Below are positions 1 to 8,014 of a DNA stretch of 8,014 nucleotides, piece by piece. The notes under the pieces were generated by a model. That model saw only the letters and a list, made by a program, of their open reading frames with translations, was not told where the DNA came from and ran no database searches. How positions within the stretch are numbered: position 1 is the first letter of the stretch; every line of letters begins with the position of its first letter. A program made the position numbers and the translations under genes. Origin of the DNA: Chlamydiota bacterium (GTDB lineage Bacteria > Chlamydiota > Chlamydiia > Chlamydiales > Waddliaceae); contig JAAKFP010000101.1 in NCBI GenBank assembly GCA_011065005.1, positions 1-8,014 of the forward strand, given 5' to 3'.

Positions 1-358
1 CCTACCGGGACGGGTTATCATCTCTATCCAATACCCCGCCCAACGTGTCTCGGTCGCTTCGCTCCCTCGCACTCGGACGGGGCTATCTCGCTTGGTCCCC
101 TAACGGGGACATCTCGAGTTTTTTGTATTTGGTTCAAAAAATAGCTTCTTTTTTTATTGACTGCAAAGAAAAATTGAACAATCACGCTGGATTTATACTG
201 AAATTCGGAGTAGGTACATTTACCAGAAAGGGGCAGAGATGCGCCGTAGAGCGAAAAAAAAGCTGAACACAATCTGGGACGATATTGTAGCATTGTGGTA
301 TGCCCAGAAAAGTACCAGACCCAGTTGTTTTTCCTATCTTTTTGAATTATTTGCAATA
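1..358. other. Left-hand region without a convincing gene
   Basis: This stretch lies downstream of the receptor-like kinase gene. The first ~110 bases are clearly richer in G and C than the remaining AT-rich sequence and contain two hairpins. From about 115 onward the DNA returns to AT-rich sequence with A and T runs. Open frames on both strands lack recognisable domains. The best candidate, a frame opening at 161 with an ATG at 239, is listed separately with low confidence. No tRNA or rRNA is seen. The change in composition suggests that the end of a dispersed repeat, insertion sequence or structured RNA enters from the left edge, but none can be named from sequence alone. Confidence 0.5.
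34..110. repeat. GC-rich double hairpin element
   Basis: Two inverted repeats lie side by side. In the outer one, CCCCGCCC (34-41) pairs with GGACGGGG (75-82) through eight positions including one wobble; inside it GTG (45-47) can pair with CAC (70-72). In the second, GTCCCC (95-100) and GGGGAC (105-110) close a four-base TAAC loop. A T run follows at about 119-124. The second hairpin plus T run resembles a plus-strand rho-independent terminator, but eight bases separate stem and T run, which is longer than usual. The element could also be a repeat end or a structured RNA. Its GC content differs from everything else in the window. Confidence 0.45.
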
Positions 359-380
359 CTATGGTGTCAAAAAATAGCTT
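134..380. repeat. Exact 14-bp direct repeat flanking the 3' end of the kinase gene
   Basis: TCAAAAAATAGCTT occurs at 134-147 and again at 367-380. The second copy encodes, on the minus strand, part of the final ESYFLTP of the kinase protein; the first lies ~220 bp past its stop codon. The two copies may reflect an old duplication of the C-terminal repeat motif or a short target duplication. An A-rich 14-mer can also recur by chance. Confidence 0.3.
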
Positions 381-403
381 TCACCTTCTTCTGCAGGAGT
401 TAA
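239..403 (+). CDS. Possible small ORF of 54 codons, doubtful
   Basis: An ATG at 239 is preceded by an AGGGG (229-233), a plausible ribosome binding site at five bases. The frame runs to TAA at 401-403 and is open back to 161 without another ATG. The product starts with a very basic stretch (MRRRAKKK) followed by an amphipathic segment with WDDIVALWYAQ, then a hydrophobic, cysteine-containing tail. The last ~43 bases overlap convergently with the 3' end of the kinase gene, and the tail encoded there looks non-native. It may be the remnant of a longer gene whose 5' part was replaced by the GC-rich element, or simply chance. No family is recognised. Confidence 0.18.
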   Translation: MRRRAKKKLNTIWDDIVALWYAQKSTRPSCFSYLFELFAILWCQKIAFTFFCRS

Positions 404-3400
404 AAGATAGCTTTCAGATCTTGTAACGTAGTGATGAGCCTCCCCTTTCTGCTGCACTTGAGATTCATACACCACTTCTTTTCCCGCGGAATCCATAACA
501 GCCCTTGTTGCTCTTGCCATCCATCCATAATTGCTTACATCTAAATCATGCTTTTCCATTCCTGATTCTTGGACAAATTTTTCTTTTCTGAGTTCTTCAA
601 ATAGTTGAGTTTGGGTATCTCTTTTTAAATCTTGAAAACATGAAGCTTGCAACGCTTCTTTTGCTGTTAAACGCGTGCTTGCATTGGAATCCAATAAGCC
701 TTTAATCACCCACCAAATGTCCCCTTTCTTTGGTTCTTGCAGCTCTTTAAAATGACCCAATCTTTCTTGAAAATGCTCAGGTGTACATGTGATGAGTTGA
801 TCAATACGACTAGGCAACTTAAATAATCGATTAGGCAATTGGTTTCTCGCCATCTGAAGTAGTGTTACTCCAGCTGCCCACATATCTGCTTTTTCTCCAT
901 CAAAGGTGCCAACTTCCTTAAATGCATGTAATCTATCAGGTGAAAAGTATCTGGTATCTCCAATGGCTTCGAATGAAATCTGAGAATGCTCGCTATCCAT
1001 TTTTTTTGCACAGCCAAAGTCTGTAATAAAACCTTTTCTTCTTTTGATAAAGACTAGATTTTCAGGTTTGATATCTAAGTGATAAATCCTTTTTTCATGA
1101 ATGGTTATTAATCCTGTAAGAAGATCCTTTGCTATGAACTTAAGCACTTCTGTTGCAAGTTTGGTACTTGAAGTGGATAGATAACTCTGGATATCTAGTC
1201 CGCTTCCATATCCAGCTAACGGCATAAAATGGTATAGAGCATCCTCAAGTTCAATCGTATTGTATATTGGTAAAATATTTGCCCCTGCTGCTTGACGTTG
1301 CATTTCAGCTTCTTGCAAAGATTCTTCCACATTCTCCTTACCCTTGACTTTTTTAGAAGCCACGTAAACCCCATTTTCTATTCTTTGGGCGACCTTAATG
1401 GTTCCAAAACGTCCCTTGCCGATGACATGTCTGACTTTTTTCTTGCCTTCTGGAATGAGGACAATATAGCCGGCCTTTTCGTAGATATCTTGGGCTTCAT
1501 TTTTTGAAATTTTACTGAATTGATAATAAGTCCCGCCAATTATTGAATGAGGACTTTTTTCTTTGGTAGGGTCTAATTTGAAACTATCACGAATGCCTTG
1601 AGTGCTATCAAGCACGATATCTGTGGAATCTTCTTCATCACTCGAAGACTGTTTGCGTTTTTTAATAATGTATACAATCCCTCCCGTTATCCCAAAGCAT
1701 ACAATCACTCCTATTCCTAAACCAATCCATATTATAGAAAGATTATTGGGCGAAGAAACCGTTGTCAAAGGCAAAGAACTCAAACTGCTGCTCAAAATAC
1801 TTGAGGTTTGACTGGTTGTGCTCGTGCTTGAAGAGCTCGAGGCAGTGGTTACAGTGCTGCTTGGATTATTTATGGATGAGGCTACCGGATTACTTGAATC
1901 TGTTGAACTCTCAGCTATGGGACTAGTTGTACTGCTTAAAATTGTGGTAGTGGTTGGGTTATTAGAAGAAGTCGAAAAACTACTGTGTGTCGTTGCACTG
2001 CTGGAGGAACGTGTACTAAAAGTTGAACTACTACTACCGCTTGTTGTAGTTGTTGTACTGCTAGAACTCTGTGTGCTAGTAGTTGAACTCGACGAGGTGG
2101 TTGTACTACTACTCGTAGGACTAGGACAAGGTATTTTAATGATCTGAAGACCTGAACTGCCATCCGCCACATATACATAATCGCCGGAAAGGGCGACGCC
2201 TCGAGCCCAGCCAGGCGTAACATAGGAGTCCGCAAGCGTGGGATTGGCTACATCGGACATATCGATGATTTGAAGACCACCTACAGAATTATCCGCCACA
2301 TAGGCATAATTCCCGGAAAGGGCGACGTCTAGAGCATAGTCAGGCGTATTATAGGAGCCCGCAAGCGTGGGGTTAGCTACATTGGACACATCGATAATCT
2401 GAAGACCTGAAGAGGCATCCGCCACATAGGCATAATTCTCGGAAAAGGCGACGTCTAGAGCTAAGTTTGGCGTATTATAAGAGCCTGCAAACCTGGGGTT
2501 GGCCACATTGGATACATCGATGATCTGAAGACCAGAATTATAATCCGCCACATAGGCATAATTCCCGAAGAGGGCGACGCCGTAAGCATAATCAGGCGTA
2601 TTATAGGAACTCGCAAGCGTGGGGTTAGCTACATTGGACACATCGATAATCTGAAGACCTGAAGTCCTATCCGCCACATACGCATAATTGCCGGAAAGGG
2701 CGACGCGCAGAGCCCAGCCAGGCGTATCATAGGAGCCTGCAAAAGTGGGGTTGGCCACATTGGATACATCGATGATCTGAAGACCTGAGTTCCAATCCGC
2801 CACGTAGGCATAATTGCCGGAAACAGCGACGTCATAAGCCCTGTCAGGCGTAGCATAGAAGCCTGCAAAAGTGGGGTTGGTCACATTGGATACATCGATG
2901 ATCTGAAGACCTGAGTCCCGATCCGCCACATACGCATAATTGCCGGAAAGGGCGACATTATAAGACCAGCCAGGCGTATTATAACTTCCCACCACTTGAG
3001 GACACAAGGACTGTCCCTTCACAGAATGAGGCAAAAACATCATACCTGCTAACAACGCTCCTGGAAGTACTCCCCCCTCTTGCCTACTCACGACAGCTAT
3101 GGCAGACATTTGAAAAGCAAAGGCTGTTTTGAATGCTGTCTGCCCCAATGTTCCTTTCATCATTGAAATCGCATCAGAAACGGAATTTTGGCCAGGACTC
3201 TGACTCCACGAGCGGCCGGTTGATATGAACAAACCACCAAGAACACAAGCCGCGATACCTTTACCTACCCTCCAAGAAGTGCACCCCGAAGTATGAGAGG
3301 TAGATACGGGTAGATGAGGACTCTCTAGCTTCAGGCTATTAGCTACAAAGATTATATCTTCATGGTTAACATCGACATAATGACTACCAAAAATTCCTGG

Positions 3401-3892
3401 CTTGAAATGAACATAAGAGGTTTGATTTTTTCCTTGATCTTCAAGTTTCCAAAATACCCCGAACTCTTCTCTTAGCTGATCAAAGAGCTCATCTCTTGTC
3501 TCGAAAGTATCATATCCATACGCATCTACTCTTTGGAGTTTATAGAAAGTTCCAGATTGGCCTTCTCGCAGATCTTCGATCTGCCAGACATCGACCATTT
3601 CTTTATCAGCAATCCATTGATCCAACGTCTTTTCGTCAGAAAAAATTATGGTCTCTGTTAACGCCGAATGAAAAGAGAGTTTGCCTTCTTTGGTCACCTC
3701 AAGCGTCGCTTTGCATAACGTACAACCAGGTAAATTGTCGCTGATTATCTGGTTTAATGCTCCTGTGGCTAATTGGGTTGTTGCTAGCTGGAGAGAGCCC
3801 ATCTGCTTGGAGAAGGTATGCCCTGTGCCGGGTGATTCTGACTTCCAGAACGAAACCAGGTATCTTGTTACTAATGATAGCGAATAACTCAT
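359..3892 (-). CDS. Receptor-like Ser/Thr protein kinase with LVIVD beta-propeller ectodomain
   Basis: The 1177-residue product reads as a transmembrane Hanks-type kinase. Residues 84-173 hold two copies of a W-x-[IL]-E-D module. Hydrophobic stretches lie at about 208-226 and 256-290. Seven repeats of 42-43 residues (about 300-588), each with GNYAYVAD and GLQIIDVSN, match the LVIVD repeat family of surface proteins. Residues 591-714 are almost all Ser/Thr. One membrane helix (about 720-743) ends in KKRK, placing the C-terminus in the cytosol. The kinase domain (about 819-1095) is complete: GKGRFG (825-830), Lys847, HLDIKPEN (938-945, Asp940 catalytic, Leu in place of the usual HRD Arg), DFG (958-960), SPD in place of APE (984-986), and DMWAAG (1003-1008). 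The tail ends with ESYLLTP and ESYFLTP. The ATG at 3892 follows GAGG by seven bases and a good promoter. The kinase and propeller calls are firm. Ligand, substrates and whether the propeller is periplasmic or surface-exposed are unknown. Confidence 0.93.
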   Translation of the reverse strand: MSYSLSLVTRYLVSFWKSESPGTGHTFSKQMGSLQLATTQLATGALNQIISDNLPGCTLCKATLEVTKEGKLSFHSALTETIIFSDEKTLDQWIADKEMVDVWQIEDLREGQSGTFYKLQRVDAYGYDTFETRDELFDQLREEFGVFWKLEDQGKNQTSYVHFKPGIFGSHYVDVNHEDIIFVANSLKLESPHLPVSTSHTSGCTSWRVGKGIAACVLGGLFISTGRSWSQSPGQNSVSDAISMMKGTLGQTAFKTAFAFQMSAIAVVSRQEGGVLPGALLAGMMFLPHSVKGQSLCPQVVGSYNTPGWSYNVALSGNYAYVADRDSGLQIIDVSNVTNPTFAGFYATPDRAYDVAVSGNYAYVADWNSGLQIIDVSNVANPTFAGSYDTPGWALRVALSGNYAYVADRTSGLQIIDVSNVANPTLASSYNTPDYAYGVALFGNYAYVADYNSGLQIIDVSNVANPRFAGSYNTPNLALDVAFSENYAYVADASSGLQIIDVSNVANPTLAGSYNTPDYALDVALSGNYAYVADNSVGGLQIIDMSDVANPTLADSYVTPGWARGVALSGDYVYVADGSSGLQIIKIPCPSPTSSSTTTSSSSTTSTQSSSSTTTTTSGSSSSTFSTRSSSSATTHSSFSTSSNNPTTTTILSSTTSPIAESSTDSSNPVASSINNPSSTVTTASSSSSTSTTSQTSSILSSSLSSLPLTTVSSPNNLSIIWIGLGIGVIVCFGITGGIVYIIKKRKQSSSDEEDSTDIVLDSTQGIRDSFKLDPTKEKSPHSIIGGTYYQFSKISKNEAQDIYEKAGYIVLIPEGKKKVRHVIGKGRFGTIKVAQRIENGVYVASKKVKGKENVEESLQEAEMQRQAAGANILPIYNTIELEDALYHFMPLAGYGSGLDIQSYLSTSSTKLATEVLKFIAKDLLTGLITIHEKRIYHLDIKPENLVFIKRRKGFITDFGCAKKMDSEHSQISFEAIGDTRYFSPDRLHAFKEVGTFDGEKADMWAAGVTLLQMARNQLPNRLFKLPSRIDQLITCTPEHFQERLGHFKELQEPKKGDIWWVIKGLLDSNASTRLTAKEALQASCFQDLKRDTQTQLFEELRKEKFVQESGMEKHDLDVSNYGWMARATRAVMDSAGKEVVYESQVQQKGEAHHYVTRSESYLLTPAEEGESYFLTP
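608..1438 (-). other. Hanks-type protein kinase domain
   Basis: This part encodes residues ~819-1095 with every core element: glycine loop, ATP-binding Lys847, a likely alpha-C glutamate at 861 or 863, the catalytic loop with Asp940, Lys942 and Asn945, the metal-binding Asp958 of DFG, an activation segment ending in GDTRYFSPD, the Asp1003 helix-F anchor and Arg1074 near the end of the C-lobe. Lys in the catalytic loop (DIKPEN) points to Ser/Thr rather than Tyr specificity. Leu replacing the HRD arginine suggests activity may not need phosphorylation of the activation loop, as in other non-RD kinases. It is expected to be active. Confidence 0.9.
1664..1735 (-). other. Single transmembrane helix of the receptor-like kinase
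   Basis: Residues 720-743 form an uninterrupted hydrophobic stretch rich in Ile, Gly and Val, followed at once by KKRKQ. The positive-inside rule places the kinase in the cytosol and the Ser/Thr stalk and propeller on the outer side. Confidence 0.85.
1751..2122 (-). repeat. Low-complexity Ser/Thr stalk coding region
   Basis: Residues 591-714 are mostly Ser and Thr with a few Pro, Asn, Ala and Gln, encoded by mixed Ser and Thr codons rather than a pure microsatellite. Such segments form extended, often O-glycosylated stalks that hold an ectodomain away from the membrane. The skewed composition creates long antisense open frames on the plus strand, which are not genes. Confidence 0.85.
2129..2995 (-). 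repeat. Seven ~126-bp tandem repeats encoding LVIVD propeller blades
   Basis: The repeats encode residues ~300-588. The GNYAYVAD-type motif recurs at residues 317, 359, 401, 443, 485, 527 and 570, a period of 42 residues except one of 43, where the sixth copy has an extra residue (NSVGG). Most differences lie in the two or three residues after the TP of SYxTP and after YVAD, which in a propeller would be surface loops. Seven copies fit a closed seven-bladed propeller. The repeats are similar at the DNA level, so copy-number change by recombination is possible. Confidence 0.9.
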
Positions 3893-3947
3893 GATGTTTC
3901 CTCAGTGAACGAAAATAATTTCTCTTAAGAATCTTTAAAGAATATTC

Positions 3948-3976
3948 AGTTTAGAATGTTCAAATTTTTGCGTCAA
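3948..3976 (-). promoter_or_regulatory. Sigma70-like promoter of the receptor-like kinase gene
   Basis: On the minus strand TTGACG (3976-3971) is followed by exactly 17 bases and then TAAACT (3953-3948). The -35 box matches five of six consensus positions and the -10 box four of six. Transcription would start near 3941, giving an untranslated leader of about 48 bases with the GAGG ribosome binding site at 3903-3900. A perfect 14-bp palindrome lies 24 bp upstream of the -35 box. Confidence 0.5.
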
Positions 3977-4000
3977 AAACTTTCTCTTCTGCATCAAAGT

Positions 4001-4014
4001 GGTCAAATTTGACC
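4001..4014. promoter_or_regulatory. Perfect 14-bp palindrome in the divergent intergenic region
   Basis: GGTCAAATTTGACC reads the same on both strands. It lies between the divergent kinase gene and the first PI4K-like gene, just upstream of the predicted kinase promoter, a typical place for an activator or operator site. It could also be part of a dispersed repeat, because the bases to its right run into the 8-nt repeat tract at 4051. No cognate regulator is encoded here. Confidence 0.35.
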
Positions 4015-4050
4015 CCATCGACGCCTGGACCTCCTAAGAACCCTCAATTT

Positions 4051-4074
4051 CTTTGCGTCTTGGCGCCTTTGCGT
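4051..4074. repeat. Three-unit 8-nt repeat, likely part of a dispersed intergenic repeat
   Basis: Three adjacent octamers, CTTTGCGT, CTTGGCGC and CTTTGCGT, form a tract that is GC-richer than its surroundings. From general experience, TTTGCGT/TTGGCGT-type strings occur as dispersed intergenic repeats in many environmental bacterial genomes; this is not checked here. A further TTTGCGT lies nearby at 3967-3973. No function is evident. Confidence 0.4.
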
Positions 4075-4183
4075 TGAAAATCTCAGCTGTAAGTTAGCAC
4101 CATTGGTTACACGAAACTTCTTTCCATAAATCATTCCTTTTATTACACTTAATCCTTTCATTTATAACGAAGCAGGTAAAAAA

Positions 4184-5992
4184 ATGGTTTCTAATAATGA
4201 TTTCCCTATCGGCGACCTTACATGCCGTCAATACTTTCAACTGATGTCCCCTCCAAAGAAGGAGCGGGATAAAAATGGTGCATTGACAGAGCGCAATGTT
4301 ACCTGGATCCGACACACGTTCGATCGCGTCACCAATTTCATCCATCAGTTATTCCACGCGATCTTCCATAAGGGTCATCGATGGGAAAATGATAAGACCC
4401 TTATGGAGAAGTACAAGGTTGGTTTAAAAGAGATTAAAGAATTCAACCACGAACAGTTCAATGCCATACATCAACTCGGAATCGAGCTCATCTTGCGAAA
4501 TCCCGAGGAAGACTCAAAAGATATTAACAAGTCCCTTAAAGAACTTGCCAAGTCCCATAAAAAACTTGATTCGAGACCTCTTAATGATGGCAGCTCTAGC
4601 GACGACTTCAAAAAAAGGGTTGGAAGAAAAAACTCTTGTACGAAACTTGAAAGAACAGAGCAACTAACTCCTACATTAAGTTCAAAAATCCAAGACCAAT
4701 GGAAAGAAGAAGAAAAAACAGATTTTGTTAAAAAACGTCGAGAAGAGATAGAGAATACAAAAGCATTGTATGGAAAACAAGTCAGTGAGGACGAAAAGAA
4801 AAATCCTGAGCGACATCTTCTAATTAAGAAATATGTTACGGATGGAAAGTTAATAGCCTCAACGAAAGGTGTTGGTTGCGCCTACTACCTAGAATATGGC
4901 GCCCTACCGATGTACATATTAAAACCACATGGGGAAAATACCAACTGTCTTCATAATAGAAAATCTGACGAAGATGAAGGCCCCCTCAATACAGCTATAA
5001 GCGGCAGGGTCAATCGTATACGAAAATCGATTCCCTTATATTTCGAATCGTTATCCGAAATCCTCTTCTATAAAGTAGCCAAGCACCTTGGATTGCAAGC
5101 CCATGTTCCGGAAACTTTTCCGGTAATTGTTAAATCAAAGGCCTTTTTTGATCGAGTCGAAGATCCCCAAAAAAAACCTCGGTGTAAAGAAAAGTTTTGT
5201 TCCGCTCAGCAGTTTGCAAAGCACAAAGATTGTTTGCGTGACTGGAAAACAGATGTTAATAACGACCTCAAAGATATCGACAGATTTTCCGTTGGAACAA
5301 ACATTTTTCTAGACCTACTTTGTGGCAACACTGACCGAACCCCAGAGAACTGCTTAGTGGGTGTAGATAATGAGTTGATCAATATTGATAATGGATTGTG
5401 TTTTCCTGAGCACAACGACCAAATTCGGGCTTGCGCTTTGCTCTTGCCTCAGGCGAAAGAGGAATTCGATCCGGTTTTTGTCAAATTGATCAAGAGACTT
5501 AGCAATGAAAAAGACCCCTTAGCAAAGGAATTCTTTCACCTCATTGAAGATGCGCAAAAAAAACATGCCGATGTCAACATTAGCAATGACTACGATCGTA
5601 GTAAATATTTAAAAGGTGTCATTACAGCATTAGAAGATCGAATTGAAATGATGAAGTGGGCCATAGACCAAAACATGTCGATGCGCGAGGCGGGTTTACG
5701 GGTCATCGCTTTACACCACGGGAAAGAATACGCAAAACGTGAGGACCCCATCACAAAAACCGATGTTGCCCCGTTTCATCTCGGCGGAGAAGATGAAAAA
5801 TGGCCTAAAATCCCCCCCAAACCGGAAACTGAAGAGGAGACTGAAGAAGAGACTGAAGAGGGAACAGACGCTTCTTTTTCTGATAACTGCGGTACAATGG
5901 TTGTAAGTGATGGAGCTGAGGAAGGTCCAGATCCATACCAACAAGCGCTTGAATTTACGCGGCCTCCTGGAGAGAGTAATAACGGTGAATAA
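4184..5992 (+). CDS. Phosphatidylinositol 4-kinase type II-like protein, paralogue 1
   Basis: The 602-residue product has a C-terminal half that follows type II PI4-kinases motif by motif. MYILKPHGEN holds the ATP-binding Lys247 (compare FKPKNEEP in animals); LSEILFYKVAKHLGL with VPET holds Glu292; LDLLCGNTDR holds the catalytic Asp384 with Asn389; IDNGLCFP (401-408) holds the metal-binding Asp402; LPQAKEEF (421-428) follows; and a helix near 477-500 matches the end of the domain. The CCPCC palmitoylation motif of animal enzymes is absent. Residues 1-100 form an unrecognised domain with a likely amphipathic helix at 41-62; 105-165 is variable; 183-221 is strongly conserved with the neighbour. 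The tail is acidic, with EETEEETEEG at 551-560. No signal peptide or membrane helix is seen. The ATG follows AGG by seven bases. The family is well supported; whether it phosphorylates lipid or protein, and whether it is secreted into a host, is inference. Confidence 0.85.
   Translation: MVSNNDFPIGDLTCRQYFQLMSPPKKERDKNGALTERNVTWIRHTFDRVTNFIHQLFHAIFHKGHRWENDKTLMEKYKVGLKEIKEFNHEQFNAIHQLGIELILRNPEEDSKDINKSLKELAKSHKKLDSRPLNDGSSSDDFKKRVGRKNSCTKLERTEQLTPTLSSKIQDQWKEEEKTDFVKKRREEIENTKALYGKQVSEDEKKNPERHLLIKKYVTDGKLIASTKGVGCAYYLEYGALPMYILKPHGENTNCLHNRKSDEDEGPLNTAISGRVNRIRKSIPLYFESLSEILFYKVAKHLGLQAHVPETFPVIVKSKAFFDRVEDPQKKPRCKEKFCSAQQFAKHKDCLRDWKTDVNNDLKDIDRFSVGTNIFLDLLCGNTDRTPENCLVGVDNELINIDNGLCFPEHNDQIRACALLLPQAKEEFDPVFVKLIKRLSNEKDPLAKEFFHLIEDAQKKHADVNISNDYDRSKYLKGVITALEDRIEMMKWAIDQNMSMREAGLRVIALHHGKEYAKREDPITKTDVAPFHLGGEDEKWPKIPPKPETEEETEEETEEGTDASFSDNCGTMVVSDGAEEGPDPYQQALEFTRPPGESNNGE
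5828..5863 (+). repeat. Three-copy 12-nt repeat in the acidic tail of paralogue 1
   Basis: ACTGAAGAGGAG-type units occur three times in frame with few changes and encode T-E-E-E, T-E-E-E and T-E-E-G. The second paralogue lacks this tract; it has a proline-rich and less regular acidic tail at the same place. The repeat probably arose by slippage after the duplication. Confidence 0.7.
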
Positions 5993-6110
5993 CATAAAAC
6001 CTCTCGGCTTTATACTATTTTACTGCTGAATATTCTTTTCATTAATTCCATTTTTTAATATACATTTTTTTACGTAAACGATTTCGCTATATTATGGAGG
6101 TTTAAAAAAA

Positions 6111-7862
6111 ATGGTTTATAGCAACGGTTTTTCTGTTGGCGACCTTACACCCCTTCAGTATTCCCAATTGATGTCCCCTCCAAGGAACGAAAGGGATAAG
6201 AATGGTGACTTGACAGACCGCAATATTACCTGGATCCGACACACCTTTAATCACGTCATCATGTTCATTCATCGCTTGTTCCACGCGATATTCAAGGATC
6301 ATCAATGGAAAAATGATCAGACATTACTAAATAAATTTCAGGCTGGATTAGAAGAAATCGGAAAAAATATCACACAAGAAACTTTCGACCAAGTGCACCG
6401 CCTCGCAAAAGAGTTAATCTTGCGGAATCCCAAGATTTCGACAAGGGAAATTAACAATAAACTTGAGGTTTATAACAAGTCAATTCTTCAGGGACCAGAC
6501 TGTAAAAAACGCCAAATTGGAAGAAAAGACACCGAAAAAATAAAATGGCAAAGAAAGGTCAAACAAAATTCTGGTCAACAAATCCTTAAGGACACTGAGA
6601 CTGAAAATGCAAAAAAACGTCAAGAAGAGATAGACAATACAAGAGAATTGTACAGGCCTCAAGTCGTGGACGATGAAAAGAAAAATCCAGAGCGGCATTG
6701 TCTGATTAAAAAATGTGTGGAGGATGGAGAATTAAGACCCTCTTCAGAAGGGGTGGGTTGTCTCTACTATCTCAAATATGGCGGCAATCCGATGTATATG
6801 GTAAAACCACATGGGGAAAATACCTTCTGTCTTCATAATAGAAAATTACAAGGTGGCACTTCTCTCTCTACAGATACAAATGACAATATTATACGTGTAC
6901 GAAAATCGATTCCTTTATATTTCGAGTCATTATCTGAAATCCTCTTCTATAGGGTAGCCAAGCTCCTTGAATTGCAAGCCTATGTTCCAGAAACCTTTCC
7001 AGTCATTATTAATTCAAATAAATTCTATGTCAAATCCTCCAGGAAGAAAATCAGGATTGGAACTACACGCTCCCAAAGTTCTAATCCCAAAGAAAAATTT
7101 TGTTCCGCTCAGCAATATGTAAAAAACCAAGACCGTTTACATGAATGGAACAATGATCCTGAAAAAAAAATCAAGGATATCAACAACGTCTCCGTTGAAG
7201 CAAACATTTTTCTAGACATGCTTTGCGGCAACACCGACCGGTTCTCAAAAAACTGTTTAGTGGACGAAGACAATAAGCTGATCAATATTGACAATGGATT
7301 GTGTTTTCCTGAGCGCAACGACGAAATTCGGTGTTGTACTTTACTCCTGCCTCAGGCGGAAGAGAAATTTCATCCAGATTTTATCGAATTGATCAGCAGA
7401 CTTAGCGATGAAAAGGATCCATTGTCAAAGGAATTATTTCATCTCATTGAAAATGCGCAAAGGAAACATGCTGATGTCAATCTTCGCAGCAATGATAGCG
7501 ATCCTGCTACTTACACTAACAATGTCATCACAGCGTTAAGAGATCGAATTGAAATAATGAAGTGGGCTGTGGATCAAAAATTGACAATGCAGGAAGCAGG
7601 CCTACGGGTCTTCGCTTTGCGTTTTGGAACAGATTATGCAAAACGAGAGGACCCCTTCACTAGATACGATGTTGCCCCGTTCCATCTCAGCATCGGCAAT
7701 AATAGTGAAAAATGGCCTAACCCCCCTCCTCCCAAGCAGGAAACCAGTAGGGAACCTGAAATAGAAGAACAAAAAGAAGAAGTAAGCCCTCCTCTGACTG
7801 GCAGTGACAGTGACAGCATAAAAACATTTGTTGTACACGATCAAGTACCCCTCCAAAATTGA
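6111..7862 (+). CDS. Phosphatidylinositol 4-kinase type II-like protein, paralogue 2
   Basis: The 583-residue product is a tandem paralogue of the gene 118 bp upstream. All catalytic positions are kept: Lys232 in MYMVKPHGEN, Glu276 in LSEILFYRVAKLLEL, Asp376 and Asn381 in GNTDRFSKN, Asp394 in IDNGLCFP (393-400), and LPQAEEKF (413-420), where Glu417 replaces the Lys of paralogue 1. The N-terminal ~100 residues, including WIRHTF and FIH-LFHAIF, and the block at 168-206 match the paralogue closely. The linker at ~108-155 and the segment at 300-327, a basic Ser-rich insertion, differ. The C-terminus is proline-rich, then acidic, with GSDSDS. GGAGG at 6096-6100 lies ten bases before the ATG, a stronger site than that of paralogue 1. 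With no strong terminator between them, the pair may be co-transcribed. Both look active, so division of labour is more likely than decay. Confidence 0.85.
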   Translation: MVYSNGFSVGDLTPLQYSQLMSPPRNERDKNGDLTDRNITWIRHTFNHVIMFIHRLFHAIFKDHQWKNDQTLLNKFQAGLEEIGKNITQETFDQVHRLAKELILRNPKISTREINNKLEVYNKSILQGPDCKKRQIGRKDTEKIKWQRKVKQNSGQQILKDTETENAKKRQEEIDNTRELYRPQVVDDEKKNPERHCLIKKCVEDGELRPSSEGVGCLYYLKYGGNPMYMVKPHGENTFCLHNRKLQGGTSLSTDTNDNIIRVRKSIPLYFESLSEILFYRVAKLLELQAYVPETFPVIINSNKFYVKSSRKKIRIGTTRSQSSNPKEKFCSAQQYVKNQDRLHEWNNDPEKKIKDINNVSVEANIFLDMLCGNTDRFSKNCLVDEDNKLINIDNGLCFPERNDEIRCCTLLLPQAEEKFHPDFIELISRLSDEKDPLSKELFHLIENAQRKHADVNLRSNDSDPATYTNNVITALRDRIEIMKWAVDQKLTMQEAGLRVFALRFGTDYAKREDPFTRYDVAPFHLSIGNNSEKWPNPPPPKQETSREPEIEEQKEEVSPPLTGSDSDSIKTFVVHDQVPLQN

Positions 7863-7932
7863 GGCTGAAAAAATAATGGAAGAACAAAAACTATTAAGGA
7901 GGCTAGAAGAAATAACCTTTACATTTAGGCTG

Positions 7933-8014
7933 TTATAGCTCTTCAGTTGCGAGGCGCAAATCTGCAGTCAACTTATTAGTTTCCAAAGATTTGCAACAAA
8001 GCAAGTGAAGATGA
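7933..8014 (-). CDS. Possible C-terminal fragment of a gene entering from the right
   Basis: On the minus strand a frame is open from the window edge to TAA at 7935-7933, encoding 26 residues. The last part, KLTADLRLATEEL, has the look of an amphipathic helix with normal bacterial composition. It would be convergent with the second PI4K-like gene, 70 bases from its stop. No start is in the window and no family can be assigned. A frame this short could be chance, and a plus-strand frame is open over the same bases. Confidence 0.25.
   Translation of the reverse strand, partial: HLHLLCCKSLETNKLTADLRLATEEL

Overview
The window is AT-rich bacterial DNA carrying three large genes. All three encode eukaryote-like signalling enzymes. 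Shine-Dalgarno sequences precede each start, no introns are visible, and a sigma70-like promoter can be read, so this is a bacterium. The gene content (a membrane-spanning Ser/Thr kinase with a beta-propeller ectodomain, plus two phosphatidylinositol 4-kinase type II-like proteins) suggests an intracellular or amoeba-associated bacterium. An environmental chlamydia is my first guess and a Legionella-like or Holospora-like symbiont the second. This placement is an inference from gene content; no taxonomic marker gene is present.

Layout. Positions 1-358 hold no convincing gene. The first ~110 bases are much more GC-rich than the rest and fold into two hairpins, and a doubtful 54-codon reading frame follows. 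Positions 359-3892 (minus strand) encode a 1177-residue protein. In order it has a duplicated N-terminal module, hydrophobic segments, seven LVIVD repeats (probably a seven-bladed propeller), a ~125-residue Ser/Thr stalk, one transmembrane helix, and a complete Hanks-type kinase domain. Positions 3893-4183 form a divergent intergenic region with a good promoter for the kinase gene, a perfect 14-bp palindrome and a three-unit 8-nt repeat. Positions 4184-5992 and 6111-7862 (plus strand) are tandem paralogues of 602 and 583 residues. Both keep the lysine, NTDR, IDNGL-FP and LPQA motifs of type II PI4-kinases, and both have an N-terminal domain I do not recognise. The last ~150 bases hold at most the tail of one further gene entering from the right on the minus strand.

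How the genes may work together. The kinase is built like a eukaryotic receptor kinase: sensor outside, kinase inside. The two lipid-kinase-like proteins have no visible signal peptide or transmembrane segment and would be soluble, either bacterial cytosolic proteins or secreted effectors acting on host phosphoinositides. A shared role at the host-bacterium interface is plausible, but it rests only on adjacency and family knowledge.
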